Counted from the first letter of the stretch, positions 1 through 7,140 are shown. The stretch is DNA of 22,416 nt from VGOB01 sp034435315 (GCA_034435315.1 DAOTYB010000160.1:1-22416), one strand, 5' to 3'. Notes: generated by a model not told the origin, from the sequence alone. A program made the numbers and translations.

Positions 1-142
1 GCGACAATCCAAGTAAACATGGCTCCCTCCGTAGGAATGATATTTTGCCCTTCCCACTATAGCAGAAATTCCGTGTGGGTTCAAATTACGTTTAGTACTT
101 GCCAAAGTCCAGTAAAAAATACTTTTCAGCAGGAGAGAAGTG
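1..142. other. Upstream region of the V4R gene, no gene seen
   Basis: This stretch is more AT-rich than most of the window and I see no supported coding sequence in it. A weak 5-bp pairing (CCCAC near 53, GTGGG near 75) is present. I could not find a convincing -35/-10 pair, nor a SAM or SAH riboswitch, although methyl-cycle genes follow. An AGGAGAG ribosome-binding site lies at 131-137. Confidence 0.5.
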
Positions 143-745
143 ATGTCACCAGGAATGTTCGATGAACAGACCTTAAAATTAGAATTCTCCGAGGCAGGCG
201 ATCTCAAAGTTCTGGGAGGGGTACGTGCATTTCTGATGAGTACCTCATCCTTTACCGATTTGATGGACGACTTTTATCTGGTTTTGGGTGAACGCTTTGT
301 GAACGCACGAATGTATATGGGTGGGCGACGCGCCGGTGTCAGAACCGCTCCAGCGCTGGCTTCACTCTTTCAGGTACCACAAAGCGATAAAGCCCAACTA
401 GAAAAAATCTATAGCGATCTGGATTGCTCGATTGGCTGGGGACGCTACGAGTTTCACCTGGACTATGCCAGCGGCAAGGGCTTTGTCCTGGTGCATCACT
501 CGTTCTTGGCAGAAGGGACGTTATCCAGGTTTACCGCGAACGGCAAGATGACGGCGATGTCCGCGCGCGATTCGTTTCCACGCTGCGCGTTGTTGGCAGG
601 CTATCTGGCAGGGTTGTCTTCCTACCTCCTCGAACGCCAAGTAGATATGCAAGAGACCGAATGCATCGTCCAGGGACATCCTGTGTGCAAATTCGTAATC
701 CTTGATCATCGCATTCACGTACAGAATTCAGGAGAGACCGAATGA
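143..745 (+). CDS. V4R-domain protein, probable small-molecule sensor
   Basis: A soluble protein of about 200 residues with no membrane segment. Its C-terminal part carries the V4R (4-vinyl reductase) signature, an E-x-x-C-x3-G-x3-C-x-F pattern read as ECIVQGHPVCKF near residues 174-185 (counted from the GTG). V4R domains bind small hydrophobic ligands or metal and occur in BchJ and in the sensor part of XylR/DmpR-type regulators. Here the domain is alone, with no DNA-binding or kinase partner. GTG at 140 and ATG at 143 are both possible starts; ATG 143 is chosen because AGGAGAG (131-137) is then 5 nt away rather than 2. The stop overlaps the ahcY start as ATGA, so the two genes are probably translationally coupled. 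The domain call is fairly firm; the ligand and role are unknown. Confidence 0.75.
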   Translation: MSPGMFDEQTLKLEFSEAGDLKVLGGVRAFLMSTSSFTDLMDDFYLVLGERFVNARMYMGGRRAGVRTAPALASLFQVPQSDKAQLEKIYSDLDCSIGWGRYEFHLDYASGKGFVLVHHSFLAEGTLSRFTANGKMTAMSARDSFPRCALLAGYLAGLSSYLLERQVDMQETECIVQGHPVCKFVILDHRIHVQNSGETE

Positions 746-2007
746 CCTTGCGCGAGCATGACATCAAAGATCTTTCGCTGGCGGAAAAGGGCCGCTTTCG
801 TATTCAATGGGCAGAGAACGATATGCCGGTGCTGCGCCAAATCCGCGAGCGATTCAAAAAAGAGCAACCCCTCAAAGGCATTCGCATTGCGGCCTGTCTG
901 CATGTGACAACCGAAACCGCCAATCTGATGTGGACGCTTGTCGAAGGCGGCGCCGAGGTCGTGTTGACGGCTTCCAATCCCCTTTCGACACAAGACGATG
1001 TGGCGGCAGCACTGGTCGCTCATTTCGAGGTGCCGGTCTTTGCAATCAAGGGCGAAGACAATGCGACCTACTATCAGCACATTCGGTCGGCGCTAGAGTT
1101 CCGTCCCCACATCACGATGGACGATGGCGCGGATCTGCTTTCGACCTTGCATCAAGAACGTACCGACCTTTTGCCGAACATTCTGGGCGGCACCGAAGAG
1201 ACGACGACGGGCGTGATTCGTCTGCGCGCGATGGCAAAAGCCGGCGCCCTGCAGTATCCTGTGATTGCCGTCAACGATGCCTTGACAAAGCACCTGTTCG
1301 ATAACCGTTATGGCACAGGACAATCTACGGTAGATGGAATCATTCGTGCCACCAACTTGCTCTTTGCGGGCAAAGTGTTTGTGGTCGCGGGATATGGCTG
1401 GTGCTCGCGCGGTATTGCGATGCGCGGGCGCGGCCTGGGCGCGCGTGTCATTGTCACCGAGATTGATCCTCTCAAAGCCCTCGAAGCTGTGATGGATGGT
1501 TTTGAAGTGATGCCGATGGAGCAAGCCGCGCGACTGGGTGATATTTTTGTCACCGCCACCGGCAACAAAAACGTGATTGATGAACGACATTTCCCCTATC
1601 TCAAAGACGGCGCGGTGATTTGCAATTCGGGTCACTTTAACGTTGAAATCAACATCCCGCAACTCGAAGCCATCGCCGTCGAAAAGCGTCAGGTGCGCGA
1701 ATTTGTCGAGCAGTACATCTTGCGCGATGGACGTCGCATCAACCTGCTCGCGCAAGGTCGTCTGGTCAATCTGGCGGCTGCAGAGGGTCATCCCTCATCC
1801 GTGATGGATATGTCTTTTGCCAATCAAGCCATGAGTTGTGTCTATATCGTGCAACACGGCAAAGCGTTACCGCGCAACGTCTTTCCTGTACCGACCGAGA
1901 TTGATCAGGAGATCGCGCGTCTCAAACTCGAAGCGATGGGCATCACGATTGATACACTGACCCCAGAACAACAAGCGTATCTGGCGAGTTGGCAAGAAGG
2001 CACCTAA
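742..2007 (+). CDS. ahcY: Adenosylhomocysteinase (S-adenosylhomocysteine hydrolase)
   Basis: Cytoplasmic NAD-dependent enzyme that splits S-adenosylhomocysteine into adenosine and homocysteine, clearing the product inhibitor of methyltransferases. Visible family motifs are H54 in CLHVTTETA, TASNPLSTQDD at 76-86, MDDGADL near 126-132, GGTEETTTGV near 149-158, NDALTKHLFDNRYGTGQS with catalytic K183 and D187, the NAD-binding GYGWCSRG at 218-225, and NSGHFN near 295-300. The 421-residue protein ends in YLASWQEGT and lacks the C-terminal K-x4-YRY tail of eukaryotic and many proteobacterial enzymes. To my knowledge that short form is typical of archaeal and thermophile-type enzymes. The start overlaps the V4R stop by 4 nt and has GGAGAG at 731-736. 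MetK follows, so the cluster recycles and makes SAM. Confidence 0.97.
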   Translation: MTLREHDIKDLSLAEKGRFRIQWAENDMPVLRQIRERFKKEQPLKGIRIAACLHVTTETANLMWTLVEGGAEVVLTASNPLSTQDDVAAALVAHFEVPVFAIKGEDNATYYQHIRSALEFRPHITMDDGADLLSTLHQERTDLLPNILGGTEETTTGVIRLRAMAKAGALQYPVIAVNDALTKHLFDNRYGTGQSTVDGIIRATNLLFAGKVFVVAGYGWCSRGIAMRGRGLGARVIVTEIDPLKALEAVMDGFEVMPMEQAARLGDIFVTATGNKNVIDERHFPYLKDGAVICNSGHFNVEINIPQLEAIAVEKRQVREFVEQYILRDGRRINLLAQGRLVNLAAAEGHPSSVMDMSFANQAMSCVYIVQHGKALPRNVFPVPTEIDQEIARLKLEAMGITIDTLTPEQQAYLASWQEGT

Positions 2008-2161
2008 GCCAGTAAGCAGTCGGCGGTAGGCAGTTGGCAGTAAATTTCACGGGAGAGGAGAGAGGCAAGATCAATTATCTGCGGATAGTGCTCAGAATCA
2101 AGGGGCTCCAACATCGCGACCTGAGCCGACATTCCTGGGAAACGCAAACGATTTAACCGCG
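2008..2161 (+). other. Spacer with open frame leading into the small membrane protein
   Basis: The first part (about 2008-2043) is made of short degenerate CAGT/GGCAGT-like units, a low-complexity tandem pattern. A very strong purine tract resembling a ribosome-binding site lies at 2051-2065. From 2030 to 2161 the frame of the next gene has no stop. The translation just before the GTG at 2162 (ending TFLGNANDLTAV) reads like a natural N-terminus of that protein. No ATG, GTG or TTG occurs in that frame before 2162. Confidence 0.5.
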
Positions 2162-2440
2162 GTGGTTAGTGCGGCCTCTGCCGGCATTTTGTTGTTATGT
2201 TGCGCCACCGGGGGCTATGGGATGTACTGTTTACCGATCGTACCAATAGTCCTGGGCTTACTTGCGGTGATGAATGCAAACCAATCCGTAGATCCGGTGC
2301 GCACGCGACGCTGGGGTTGGATCAGCGTTGGTGTTGGTGGGGCAATATTTGTATTCATCATCATCGCGATGATCTTGTTGGTGTTATTGTATGCCGTAAT
2401 AATCTACCTTACTATCCAGGCTGCTCCGTCAGGACGATAG
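2162..2440 (+). CDS. Small two-helix membrane protein, DUF4190-like
   Basis: A hydrophobic protein of at least 92 residues. It has two predicted membrane segments, near residues 5-38 (with CC and GGYGMYCLP) and near 52-85, separated by a short polar loop (NANQSVDPVRTRRW). This layout matches small DUF4190-type membrane proteins of unknown function. GTG 2162 is the only standard start in frame but has no ribosome-binding site before it. The open frame and a strong purine tract at 2051-2065 suggest the real N-terminus is about 30 residues longer. It could start at a rare codon, have lost its start, or contain a sequencing error. It ends 22 nt before metK and is probably co-transcribed with it. 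No link to SAM metabolism can be read from the protein itself. Confidence 0.65.
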   Translation: MVSAASAGILLLCCATGGYGMYCLPIVPIVLGLLAVMNANQSVDPVRTRRWGWISVGVGGAIFVFIIIAMILLVLLYAVIIYLTIQAAPSGR

Positions 2441-2462
2441 AAAAAGGTATAAGGAGTTTCTT

Positions 2463-3668
2463 ATGACCACTACATTTATGTCTGCACCGAAACTGTTGCT
2501 CACCTCCGAATCAGTCACCGAGGGGCATCCCGATAAAGTCTGCGATCAGATTTCGGATGGTGTGCTGGACGCGGTATATGCACAGGATCCGTACGGCCGT
2601 GTGGCGTGCGAAGCGGCATGTAGCGGTGGTTTGATTGCGGTGATGGGCGAGATTACCACAACCGCCATATTCAATCCGTACGAAATTGTTCAGAACACGC
2701 TGGAGAAAATTGGCTATACCGATTCCAGGTACTGGCTCGATTATAAAACCGCCGGTATCATCACGGCCATCAAAAAACAATCGCCGGACATTGCGCAAGG
2801 CGTCAACGATGCGCTGGAAGAGCGCGAAGGGAGTGGCGATCCGATTGACAAAATCGGCGCGGGCGATCAAGGGATGATGATCGGCTTTGCCTGCAACGAA
2901 ACTGCCGAGTATATGCCCCTCACGATTTCGCTGGCACACAAACTGGTGCAACGTCTGGCTCAGGTGCGCAAAACCGGTCTTTTGACCTATCTGGGACCGG
3001 ATGGCAAATCTCAGGTGACCGTCGAGTATGCCTATGGCAAACCCCGGCGCGTGGATGCGGTGGTGATCTCGACTCAGCATCTTGACAGTGTGTCGCAACA
3101 AAAAATTCGTGATGACATTATCGAGTATGTTATCAAGCCAATCATTCCGCCTCACTTTTTGGATGCGCAGACACGTTTCTACGTTAATCCAACGGGGCGC
3201 TTTAACATCGGTGGGCCGGTGGGTGATGCAGGCTTGACGGGGCGCAAGATCATTGTGGACACGTACGGCGGTGTTGCGCGGCATGGTGGTGGCGCGTTCA
3301 GCGGCAAAGATCCCACCAAAGTTGATCGTTCGGGTGCGTATATGGCGCGTTATGTCGCCAAGAATATCGTGGCTGCCGGTCTGGCAGAGCGCTTTGAAAT
3401 TCAGATTGCTTATGCAATCGGTGTGGCGCGTCCCGTCTCGATGATGTTCGAAACGTTTGGTACGGAACGAGTCTCACACGAAAAGATTGCGCAGTTGATT
3501 CAGGCGCATTTCGATCTGCGCCCCGCCGCGATCATTCGCGATTTGAATCTGCGGCGTCCGATTTATCAACCGACCGCGGCGTACGGTCACTTTGGTCGGC
3601 ACGATATTGATGCTCCGTGGGAAAAGATGGACAAGGTGGAGATTTTGCGTACCGAAGCCGGACTGTAA
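2463..3668 (+). CDS. metK: S-adenosylmethionine synthetase
   Basis: Makes S-adenosylmethionine from methionine and ATP in the cytoplasm. Family motifs are clear: SESVTEGHPDKVCDQISD with GHPDK at 21-25, the ATP-binding GAGDQG at 132-137, and the glycine-rich GGGAFSGKDPTKVDRSGAY near 275-293. At 401 residues it has the usual bacterial length and looks complete. The ATG at 2463 is preceded by AAGGAG at 2450-2455 with 7-nt spacing. It lies downstream of ahcY in the same direction, so this cluster holds both the SAM-making and SAH-clearing steps. No methionine synthase is in the window. A strong terminator follows. Confidence 0.98.
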   Translation: MTTTFMSAPKLLLTSESVTEGHPDKVCDQISDGVLDAVYAQDPYGRVACEAACSGGLIAVMGEITTTAIFNPYEIVQNTLEKIGYTDSRYWLDYKTAGIITAIKKQSPDIAQGVNDALEEREGSGDPIDKIGAGDQGMMIGFACNETAEYMPLTISLAHKLVQRLAQVRKTGLLTYLGPDGKSQVTVEYAYGKPRRVDAVVISTQHLDSVSQQKIRDDIIEYVIKPIIPPHFLDAQTRFYVNPTGRFNIGGPVGDAGLTGRKIIVDTYGGVARHGGGAFSGKDPTKVDRSGAYMARYVAKNIVAAGLAERFEIQIAYAIGVARPVSMMFETFGTERVSHEKIAQLIQAHFDLRPAAIIRDLNLRRPIYQPTAAYGHFGRHDIDAPWEKMDKVEILRTEAGL

Positions 3669-3670
3669 GC

Positions 3671-3708
3671 ACACCGACCTGTCGCCTGGCGAACAGGTCG
3701 GTGTTTTT
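3671..3708 (+). terminator. Rho-independent terminator of the metK cluster
   Basis: A perfect 12-bp stem (ACACCGACCTGT at 3671-3682, ACAGGTCGGTGT at 3693-3704) with a 10-nt loop runs straight into a five-T tract (3704-3708). It begins 2 nt after the metK stop, so it should end the V4R-ahcY-metK transcript. Confidence 0.93.
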
Positions 3709-3775
3709 ATACCACGTCTTGGAGGCAAATCCGCTTGAGGCATAAATTTCGCCGCCGTGCTCTTGAGCAATCCCC

Positions 3776-3946
3776 TCTCATCCCCCTGCCTCCTCTCTCC
3801 TCGCGTCGCGAGGAGAGAGGGGGGATGACGGGGTGGTGCGGGCGGCGAAGCCGCCCGCACCACCCCGTCCTTTGACTCCCCCTCCCCGTTGGGGCGAAAG
3901 ATTTTTTTTCGCCCCAACGGGGAGGGGGCAGGGGGTGGGGCTATGC
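3776..3946 (+). repeat. Compound hairpin element, copy 1
   Basis: Three strong palindromes in a row. Hairpin 1 has a 13-bp stem at 3792-3804/3808-3820 with an outer TCATCCCCC/GGGGGATGA pairing. Hairpin 2 has a perfect 20-bp stem at 3827-3846/3850-3869 with a GAA loop. Hairpin 3 has a perfect 22-bp stem at 3878-3899/3907-3928 with a 7-nt T-rich loop. A fixed linker TCCTTTGACTCCCC separates hairpins 2 and 3, and a GGGGGTGGGGCT tail follows. Copies recur at 6376, 10826, 18404 and 21739. No protein is encoded here. Confidence 0.85.
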
Positions 3947-3977
3947 GTTTGCAAAAGTGCAAAACGTGGGCTGAGAA

Positions 3978-4003
3978 ACTTGCCCCCAAACTGAAATGCT
4001 CAT
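3978..4003 (-). repeat. Fragment of terminal-inverted-repeat element
   Basis: Positions 3978-3999 are an exact 22-base reverse complement of 22135-22156, the left end of the element at 22131-22293. Only one end is present, so this is a solo or broken copy. Its last 13 bases (CTGAAATGCTCAT, 3991-4003) recur at 4155-4167. Confidence 0.75.
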
Positions 4004-4154
4004 CAGGGCGTGTGCAAAGTCGCTTGACAAAGCCGCGCCCCCGCTTGTCATTGCGAGGAGCGAGTTTTGCGACGAAGCAATCCCCTATTGCGGTTTGGAG
4101 ATTGCTTCGCCGCTGCGCGGCTCGCAATGACAGGGGGCTGGCTTTGCACAAGCC
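4004..4154. mobile_element. MITE-like palindromic insert flanked by 13-bp direct repeats
   Basis: CTGAAATGCTCAT occurs at 3991-4003 and again at 4155-4167. The 151 bases between them have near-identical inverted ends (GGGCGTGTGCAAAG at 4006-4019, CTTTGCACAAGCCC at 4142-4155). They contain a nested palindrome, GTCATTGCGAG at 4047-4057 with CTCGCAATGAC at 4121-4131, and inside that CGAAGCAATC at 4073-4082 with GATTGCTTCG at 4100-4109. From memory, the inner GTCATTGCGAG/GAAGCAATC palindrome resembles a repeat widespread in bacterial genomes. There is no transposase. The insertion reading is an inference from the repeat layout. Confidence 0.6.
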
Positions 4155-4174
4155 CTGAAATGCTCATAGTACGA

Positions 4175-4204
4175 TTTGCCGAAGGAGTTTTCCGGTGTTA
4201 TAAT
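4175..4204 (+). promoter_or_regulatory. Extended -10 promoter of secG
   Basis: A perfect TATAAT at 4199-4204 is preceded by TGT (4196-4198), giving an extended -10. A weak -35 (TTGCCG, 4176-4181) lies 17 nt upstream. The start of transcription should be near 4211, just before the leader hairpin. Confidence 0.75.
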
Positions 4205-4216
4205 AGACGTGTTTGC

Positions 4217-4243
4217 GAGACCAGAGTGCTGTCATCTGGTCTC
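4217..4243 (+). promoter_or_regulatory. Hairpin at the 5' end of the secG leader
   Basis: A perfect 9-bp stem, GAGACCAGA (4217-4225) with TCTGGTCTC (4235-4243), and a 9-nt loop. It begins about 6 nt after the predicted transcription start and ends about 13 nt before the ribosome-binding region. It could stabilise the mRNA 5' end. There is no T-tract right after it, so it is unlikely to be an attenuator. Confidence 0.55.
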
Positions 4244-4268
4244 CCTATCTTATTTCGAGGTAAGTTGT

Positions 4269-4490
4269 GTGGGACCGTATCTCAACATCATTCAAATTAT
4301 CATTTCGATTACCCTGATTGTGATTATTTTGCTTCAGGTCAAGAGCGAAAGCAGTATGTTCAGCAGCACAGGAGGCATTGCGCGCACACGGCGCGGGTTC
4401 GAACGAACGATCTTTAACGTCACAATTGTTCTCGCGGTCATCTTCCTGCTGGTTTCCTTCCTGAGTGCGTTTCTGGTCGCGCGCGGGTGA
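4269..4490 (+). CDS. secG: Preprotein translocase subunit SecG
   Basis: A 73-residue membrane protein with the SecG layout. A first helix near residues 3-22 (GPYLNIIQIIISITLIVIIL) is followed by a cytoplasmic loop with the family-like LLQ, SSMFSSTGGIARTRRGFER, then a second helix near 50-70. SecG pairs with SecYE and helps SecA-driven protein export. The frame is open further upstream, but GTG 4269 is chosen because it gives normal SecG length, has a CGAGGTA site 7 nt before it, and lies downstream of the promoter at 4199. The solute-binding protein gene follows 33 nt later in the same frame and is probably co-transcribed. Confidence 0.88.
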   Translation: MGPYLNIIQIIISITLIVIILLQVKSESSMFSSTGGIARTRRGFERTIFNVTIVLAVIFLLVSFLSAFLVARG

Positions 4491-4523
4491 CGCGGCGGTA
4501 CGTGCTCCAACGAGTTCGCATCC

Positions 4524-6296
4524 GTGAAGCATATCCGCTGGCAATTGCTGATTGCCCTTGTGGGCGTCGCGCTGCTGAGCACACTTTTGGCATATCTGGC
4601 GCTGGAGACGACTTTTGTCGAACAGCCCAGGGTGGGTGGCACATACATCGAAGGTATCGCCGGACGTCCGAGTGCGATCAATCCGATCTACAGTCCCTAC
4701 AACGATGTGGATCGCGATCTGGTCGCGCTCATTTTTACCGGCTTGACGCGCGCGGACGAAAACGGTGTACTCCAGCCCGATTTGGCGACGCGGTGGGAGA
4801 TTTCGCCTAACGGTTTGATCTACACCTTTACGTTGCGCGCCGATGTATTGTGGCACGATGGGGTGTACTTTTCCGCCGATGATGTCCTCTACACGATTCA
4901 AGCCCTTCAGGATCCCGCTTACAGGGGTCCTCCCGATCTGGGCGCATTCTGGCGGACGGTCTCTGTGACACGCGTGGATGATTTGACCGTTCGCTTTCAA
5001 CTGACACAACCGTATGCGCCATTCCTCGATTACACCACCATAGGCATCTTGCCGGCACACTTGCTACAAAATGTGCCAATGGCGGACCTGGCCGTGCATC
5101 CATTCAATCGGCGACCCGTCGGCACAGGTCCCTTTCAGGTGATCGAATCCAGCGTCGGACAGGTAACGCTGGAAGCCAGTCCCCGCTTTTACGGTACGCG
5201 TCCTTATCTTCACCGCATCATTCTGAAATTCTATCCCGATTACGAATCCATTTTTGCAGCGTATGCGCGCGGCGAAGTGGTTGGCATCGCGCGCATCTTG
5301 CCGACGTATTTGCCCAAAGCGAGTGAGTTTGATCGTCTGACCTTGCATCAGGCGCGCGTGGGCGGCTATTCGCTGATTTATCTGAATCTGAGCAAGCCGC
5401 TGTTCCAGGACAAGGCAGTGCGTCAGGCATTGTTGTACGCGCTCGATCGCCAGCAGTTGATTGACGAGATACTTCGAGGGCAAGGCGTCGTGGCAGCCAG
5501 CCCTGTGGGTCCAAACAGTTGGGCTTTTCATCCCAGCGTACCGCCCTACCCGTACGATCAGGAACGCGCCAGAGCATTGCTCGATAGTGCCGGCTGGCGC
5601 GACACGAATAACGATGGCACGCGCGACAGGGATCGAATGCAACTGGCTTTTACCCTGATTACGCCGGACGATGCGACGCGCGTGGCGCTGGCGCGCGCGA
5701 TTGCGCAACAGTGGCAAGCGATTGGTGTGCGCGCGACCGTGCAAGTCGTTCCCACCTCGCTGTTGGTCTCTCAGGTGTTGCGTCCGCGTCAGTTCGATGC
5801 GGTGTTGTACGAATGGCGCACCCTGTCTAACGATCCCGATCAATACGAGAACTGGCATCAGACCCAGATCCCCGATGCGACCGGACGGGGACAGAACTAT
5901 AGCGGCTTGAACGACCGCGACATTAGCGAAGTGTTGGAAACGGCGCGGCGCACCCACGATCAGGGCAAGCGAATAGAATTGTATCGTAGATTTCAAGAAT
6001 TGTTTGCCGAACGTGTGCCTGCCTTGCTGTTGTACTATCCCATCTATACGTACGGTGTGGACGCGCGCGTGCAGGGAGTGCGCCCCGCGCCAATGCTCAC
6101 CGCGAGTGATCGCTTTCGCACAGTGACCCAGTGGTATCTCCGCACCACGCGCCTGGCGTTTCGCGTGGGAGCGGAAGAGCCGACAGCAGTACCTACGCCC
6201 ACACGCGCGCTGCCGCCGCGTCCCCCTACTCCGACGCCATCCCCCATGCCTTCTCCAACACCAATTCCCACGCCCTCGCCGACACCCGGGGCTTGA
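4524..6296 (+). CDS. Family-5 solute-binding protein of a peptide-type ABC transporter
   Basis: A 590-residue extracytoplasmic binding protein. The start is GTG 4524; no better start exists in frame after secG. Residues 7-27 form one hydrophobic segment (signal anchor) with no lipobox cysteine, so it is either cleaved or held by its N-terminal helix. The mature part matches the SBP_bac_5 family: INPIYSPYNDVDRDLVALIF, LATRWEISPNGLIYTFTLR, VLWHDGVYFSADDVLYTI and PVGTGPFQV. These proteins bind oligopeptides, nickel or related ligands; the ligand cannot be read here. The last 40 or so residues are a Pro/Thr/Ser-rich tail (TPTPSPMPSP style), a common Chloroflexota surface feature. No permease or ATPase genes lie next to it, so it is an orphan binding protein. 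A compound repeat follows. Confidence 0.88.
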   Translation: MKHIRWQLLIALVGVALLSTLLAYLALETTFVEQPRVGGTYIEGIAGRPSAINPIYSPYNDVDRDLVALIFTGLTRADENGVLQPDLATRWEISPNGLIYTFTLRADVLWHDGVYFSADDVLYTIQALQDPAYRGPPDLGAFWRTVSVTRVDDLTVRFQLTQPYAPFLDYTTIGILPAHLLQNVPMADLAVHPFNRRPVGTGPFQVIESSVGQVTLEASPRFYGTRPYLHRIILKFYPDYESIFAAYARGEVVGIARILPTYLPKASEFDRLTLHQARVGGYSLIYLNLSKPLFQDKAVRQALLYALDRQQLIDEILRGQGVVAASPVGPNSWAFHPSVPPYPYDQERARALLDSAGWRDTNNDGTRDRDRMQLAFTLITPDDATRVALARAIAQQWQAIGVRATVQVVPTSLLVSQVLRPRQFDAVLYEWRTLSNDPDQYENWHQTQIPDATGRGQNYSGLNDRDISEVLETARRTHDQGKRIELYRRFQELFAERVPALLLYYPIYTYGVDARVQGVRPAPMLTASDRFRTVTQWYLRTTRLAFRVGAEEPTAVPTPTRALPPRPPTPTPSPMPSPTPIPTPSPTPGA

Positions 6297-6375
6297 TTCA
6301 ACGCGCTCCAGGTTTCGCATACGCTCGTGTCTAACATACTGAGACTGATTTAACAAAAATCAAAACCTGTGGCAT

Positions 6376-6558
6376 TTCATCCCCTTGCCCTCTTCTCTCC
6401 CCACATGGCGGGGAGAGAAGAGGAAGATGGGAGTGGGGAGTGGGAGGGCGGCTTTGCCCCCCCCCCTTCCCTTGATTCACCCTCCTCACGCTGCAGAGCA
6501 GCGTGGGGAGGGGGGCGAGGGGGTGGGGCTTTTTGCGATGGACGGCACGGCGAGTAAT
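6376..6558 (+). repeat. Compound hairpin element, copy 2
   Basis: Same order as copy 1. Hairpin 1 has a perfect 14-bp stem (6389-6402/6410-6423). Hairpin 2 is decayed around an 11-C run (6457-6467). Hairpin 3 is CCCTCCTCACGCTGC at 6481-6495 with GCAGCGTGGGGAGGG at 6499-6513 (one mismatch). A CCCTTGATTCACC linker separates hairpins 2 and 3. The tail GGGGGTGGGGCT then continues through GCGATGGACGGC to GAGTAAT, very like the tail of copy 3. It fills most of the 299-nt gap after the binding protein; no gene is seen there. Confidence 0.85.
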
Positions 6559-6580
6559 ACCTCTCAAAAATAAAAAATAG

Positions 6581-6589
6581 TGGTATAAT
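6581..6589 (+). promoter_or_regulatory. Extended -10 promoter directly abutting the DUF4126 start codon
   Basis: TGG followed by a perfect TATAAT at 6584-6589. The ATG of the next gene starts at 6596, only 6 nt after the -10 hexamer, so transcription should begin at or next to the start codon. No clear -35 box is seen at the expected spacing, which fits an extended -10 promoter. Confidence 0.65.
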
Positions 6590-6595
6590 TGGACT

Positions 6596-7135
6596 ATGGA
6601 CATCCTGACAAGTATCTTGACTGCTTTTGGGCTTTCGTCCGCCTCTGGCTTGAATGCGTACATCCCGCTCCTCACCGTCGCACTGGCAGCGCGCCTGACC
6701 AACTGGATCACATTATCACCGCCGTTCGATATTTTGACGAACGAGTGGGTCATTGTGGCACTATTGATTTTGCTGACCCTCGAAGTGATTGTGGACAAGA
6801 TACCCGCCGCCGATTCGCTGAACGATGTCATTCAAACCTTTGTGCGTCCCACCGCCGGCGCCATCCTCTTTGCCGCCAGCACCAACGCGATTGATTTGCA
6901 TCCGGCCTTTGCGGTGATTCTGGGACTGGTGCTCGCGTTCGGTGTGCATACGGTCAAAGCGACGGTGCGCCCGGTCGTCAGCGTCAGCACGGGGGGCGTG
7001 GGGAACGCGCTGGTGAGCACAGGCGAGGATGTGGTTTCGGCGAGTGTCTCTCTCCTCGCGCTGGCAATGCCACTCCTTTTGGGCGTGCTACTGCTTGGGA
7101 TGGGGGTGGGATGGCTGGTGTTTCGCCGACGCTGA
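6596..7135 (+). CDS. DUF4126 family membrane protein
   Basis: A 179-residue membrane protein of unknown function. The N-terminus (MDILTSILTAFGLSSASGLN, then AYIPLL) is typical of DUF4126 proteins, which supports the ATG at 6596. Hydrophobic segments lie near residues 2-35, 50-65, 80-120 and 148-176, with a conserved-looking STGGVGNALVSTGEDV stretch before the last one and a basic FRRR end. There is no ribosome-binding site before the ATG and the promoter -10 ends 6 nt upstream, so the mRNA is probably leaderless. The 3' end abuts or overlaps uvrC. No enzymatic motif is visible. Confidence 0.85.
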   Translation: MDILTSILTAFGLSSASGLNAYIPLLTVALAARLTNWITLSPPFDILTNEWVIVALLILLTLEVIVDKIPAADSLNDVIQTFVRPTAGAILFAASTNAIDLHPAFAVILGLVLAFGVHTVKATVRPVVSVSTGGVGNALVSTGEDVVSASVSLLALAMPLLLGVLLLGMGVGWLVFRRR

Positions 7136-7140
7136 GCAAG

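Noticed and set aside
1..142. SAM or SAH riboswitch before the methyl-cycle genes
   Set aside because: I could not find a matching conserved core or stem set in this stretch or before metK; absence by eye is not proof.
3474..4158. Open frames across the metK downstream spacer
   Set aside because: They read straight through hairpins and the MITE-like insert; the repeats explain the absence of stops.
3776..4167. CRISPR array
   Set aside because: The repeats are palindromes of different sequence without equal-length repeat-spacer order, and no cas gene is present.
4176..4268. Longer SecG beginning at 4176
   Set aside because: It would start upstream of the -10 box and include the leader hairpin; SecG is normally about 70-77 residues, which matches GTG 4269.
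4488..4526. Read-through fusion of SecG with the binding protein (same frame)
   Set aside because: The shared frame is explained by chance; the binding protein has its own N-terminal signal segment and start codon.
5064..6356. Long antisense frame (430 codons) opposite the solute-binding protein
   Set aside because: It is a shadow of the plus-strand gene in GC-rich sequence; the translation shows no family motif and is rich in Arg, Gln and His.
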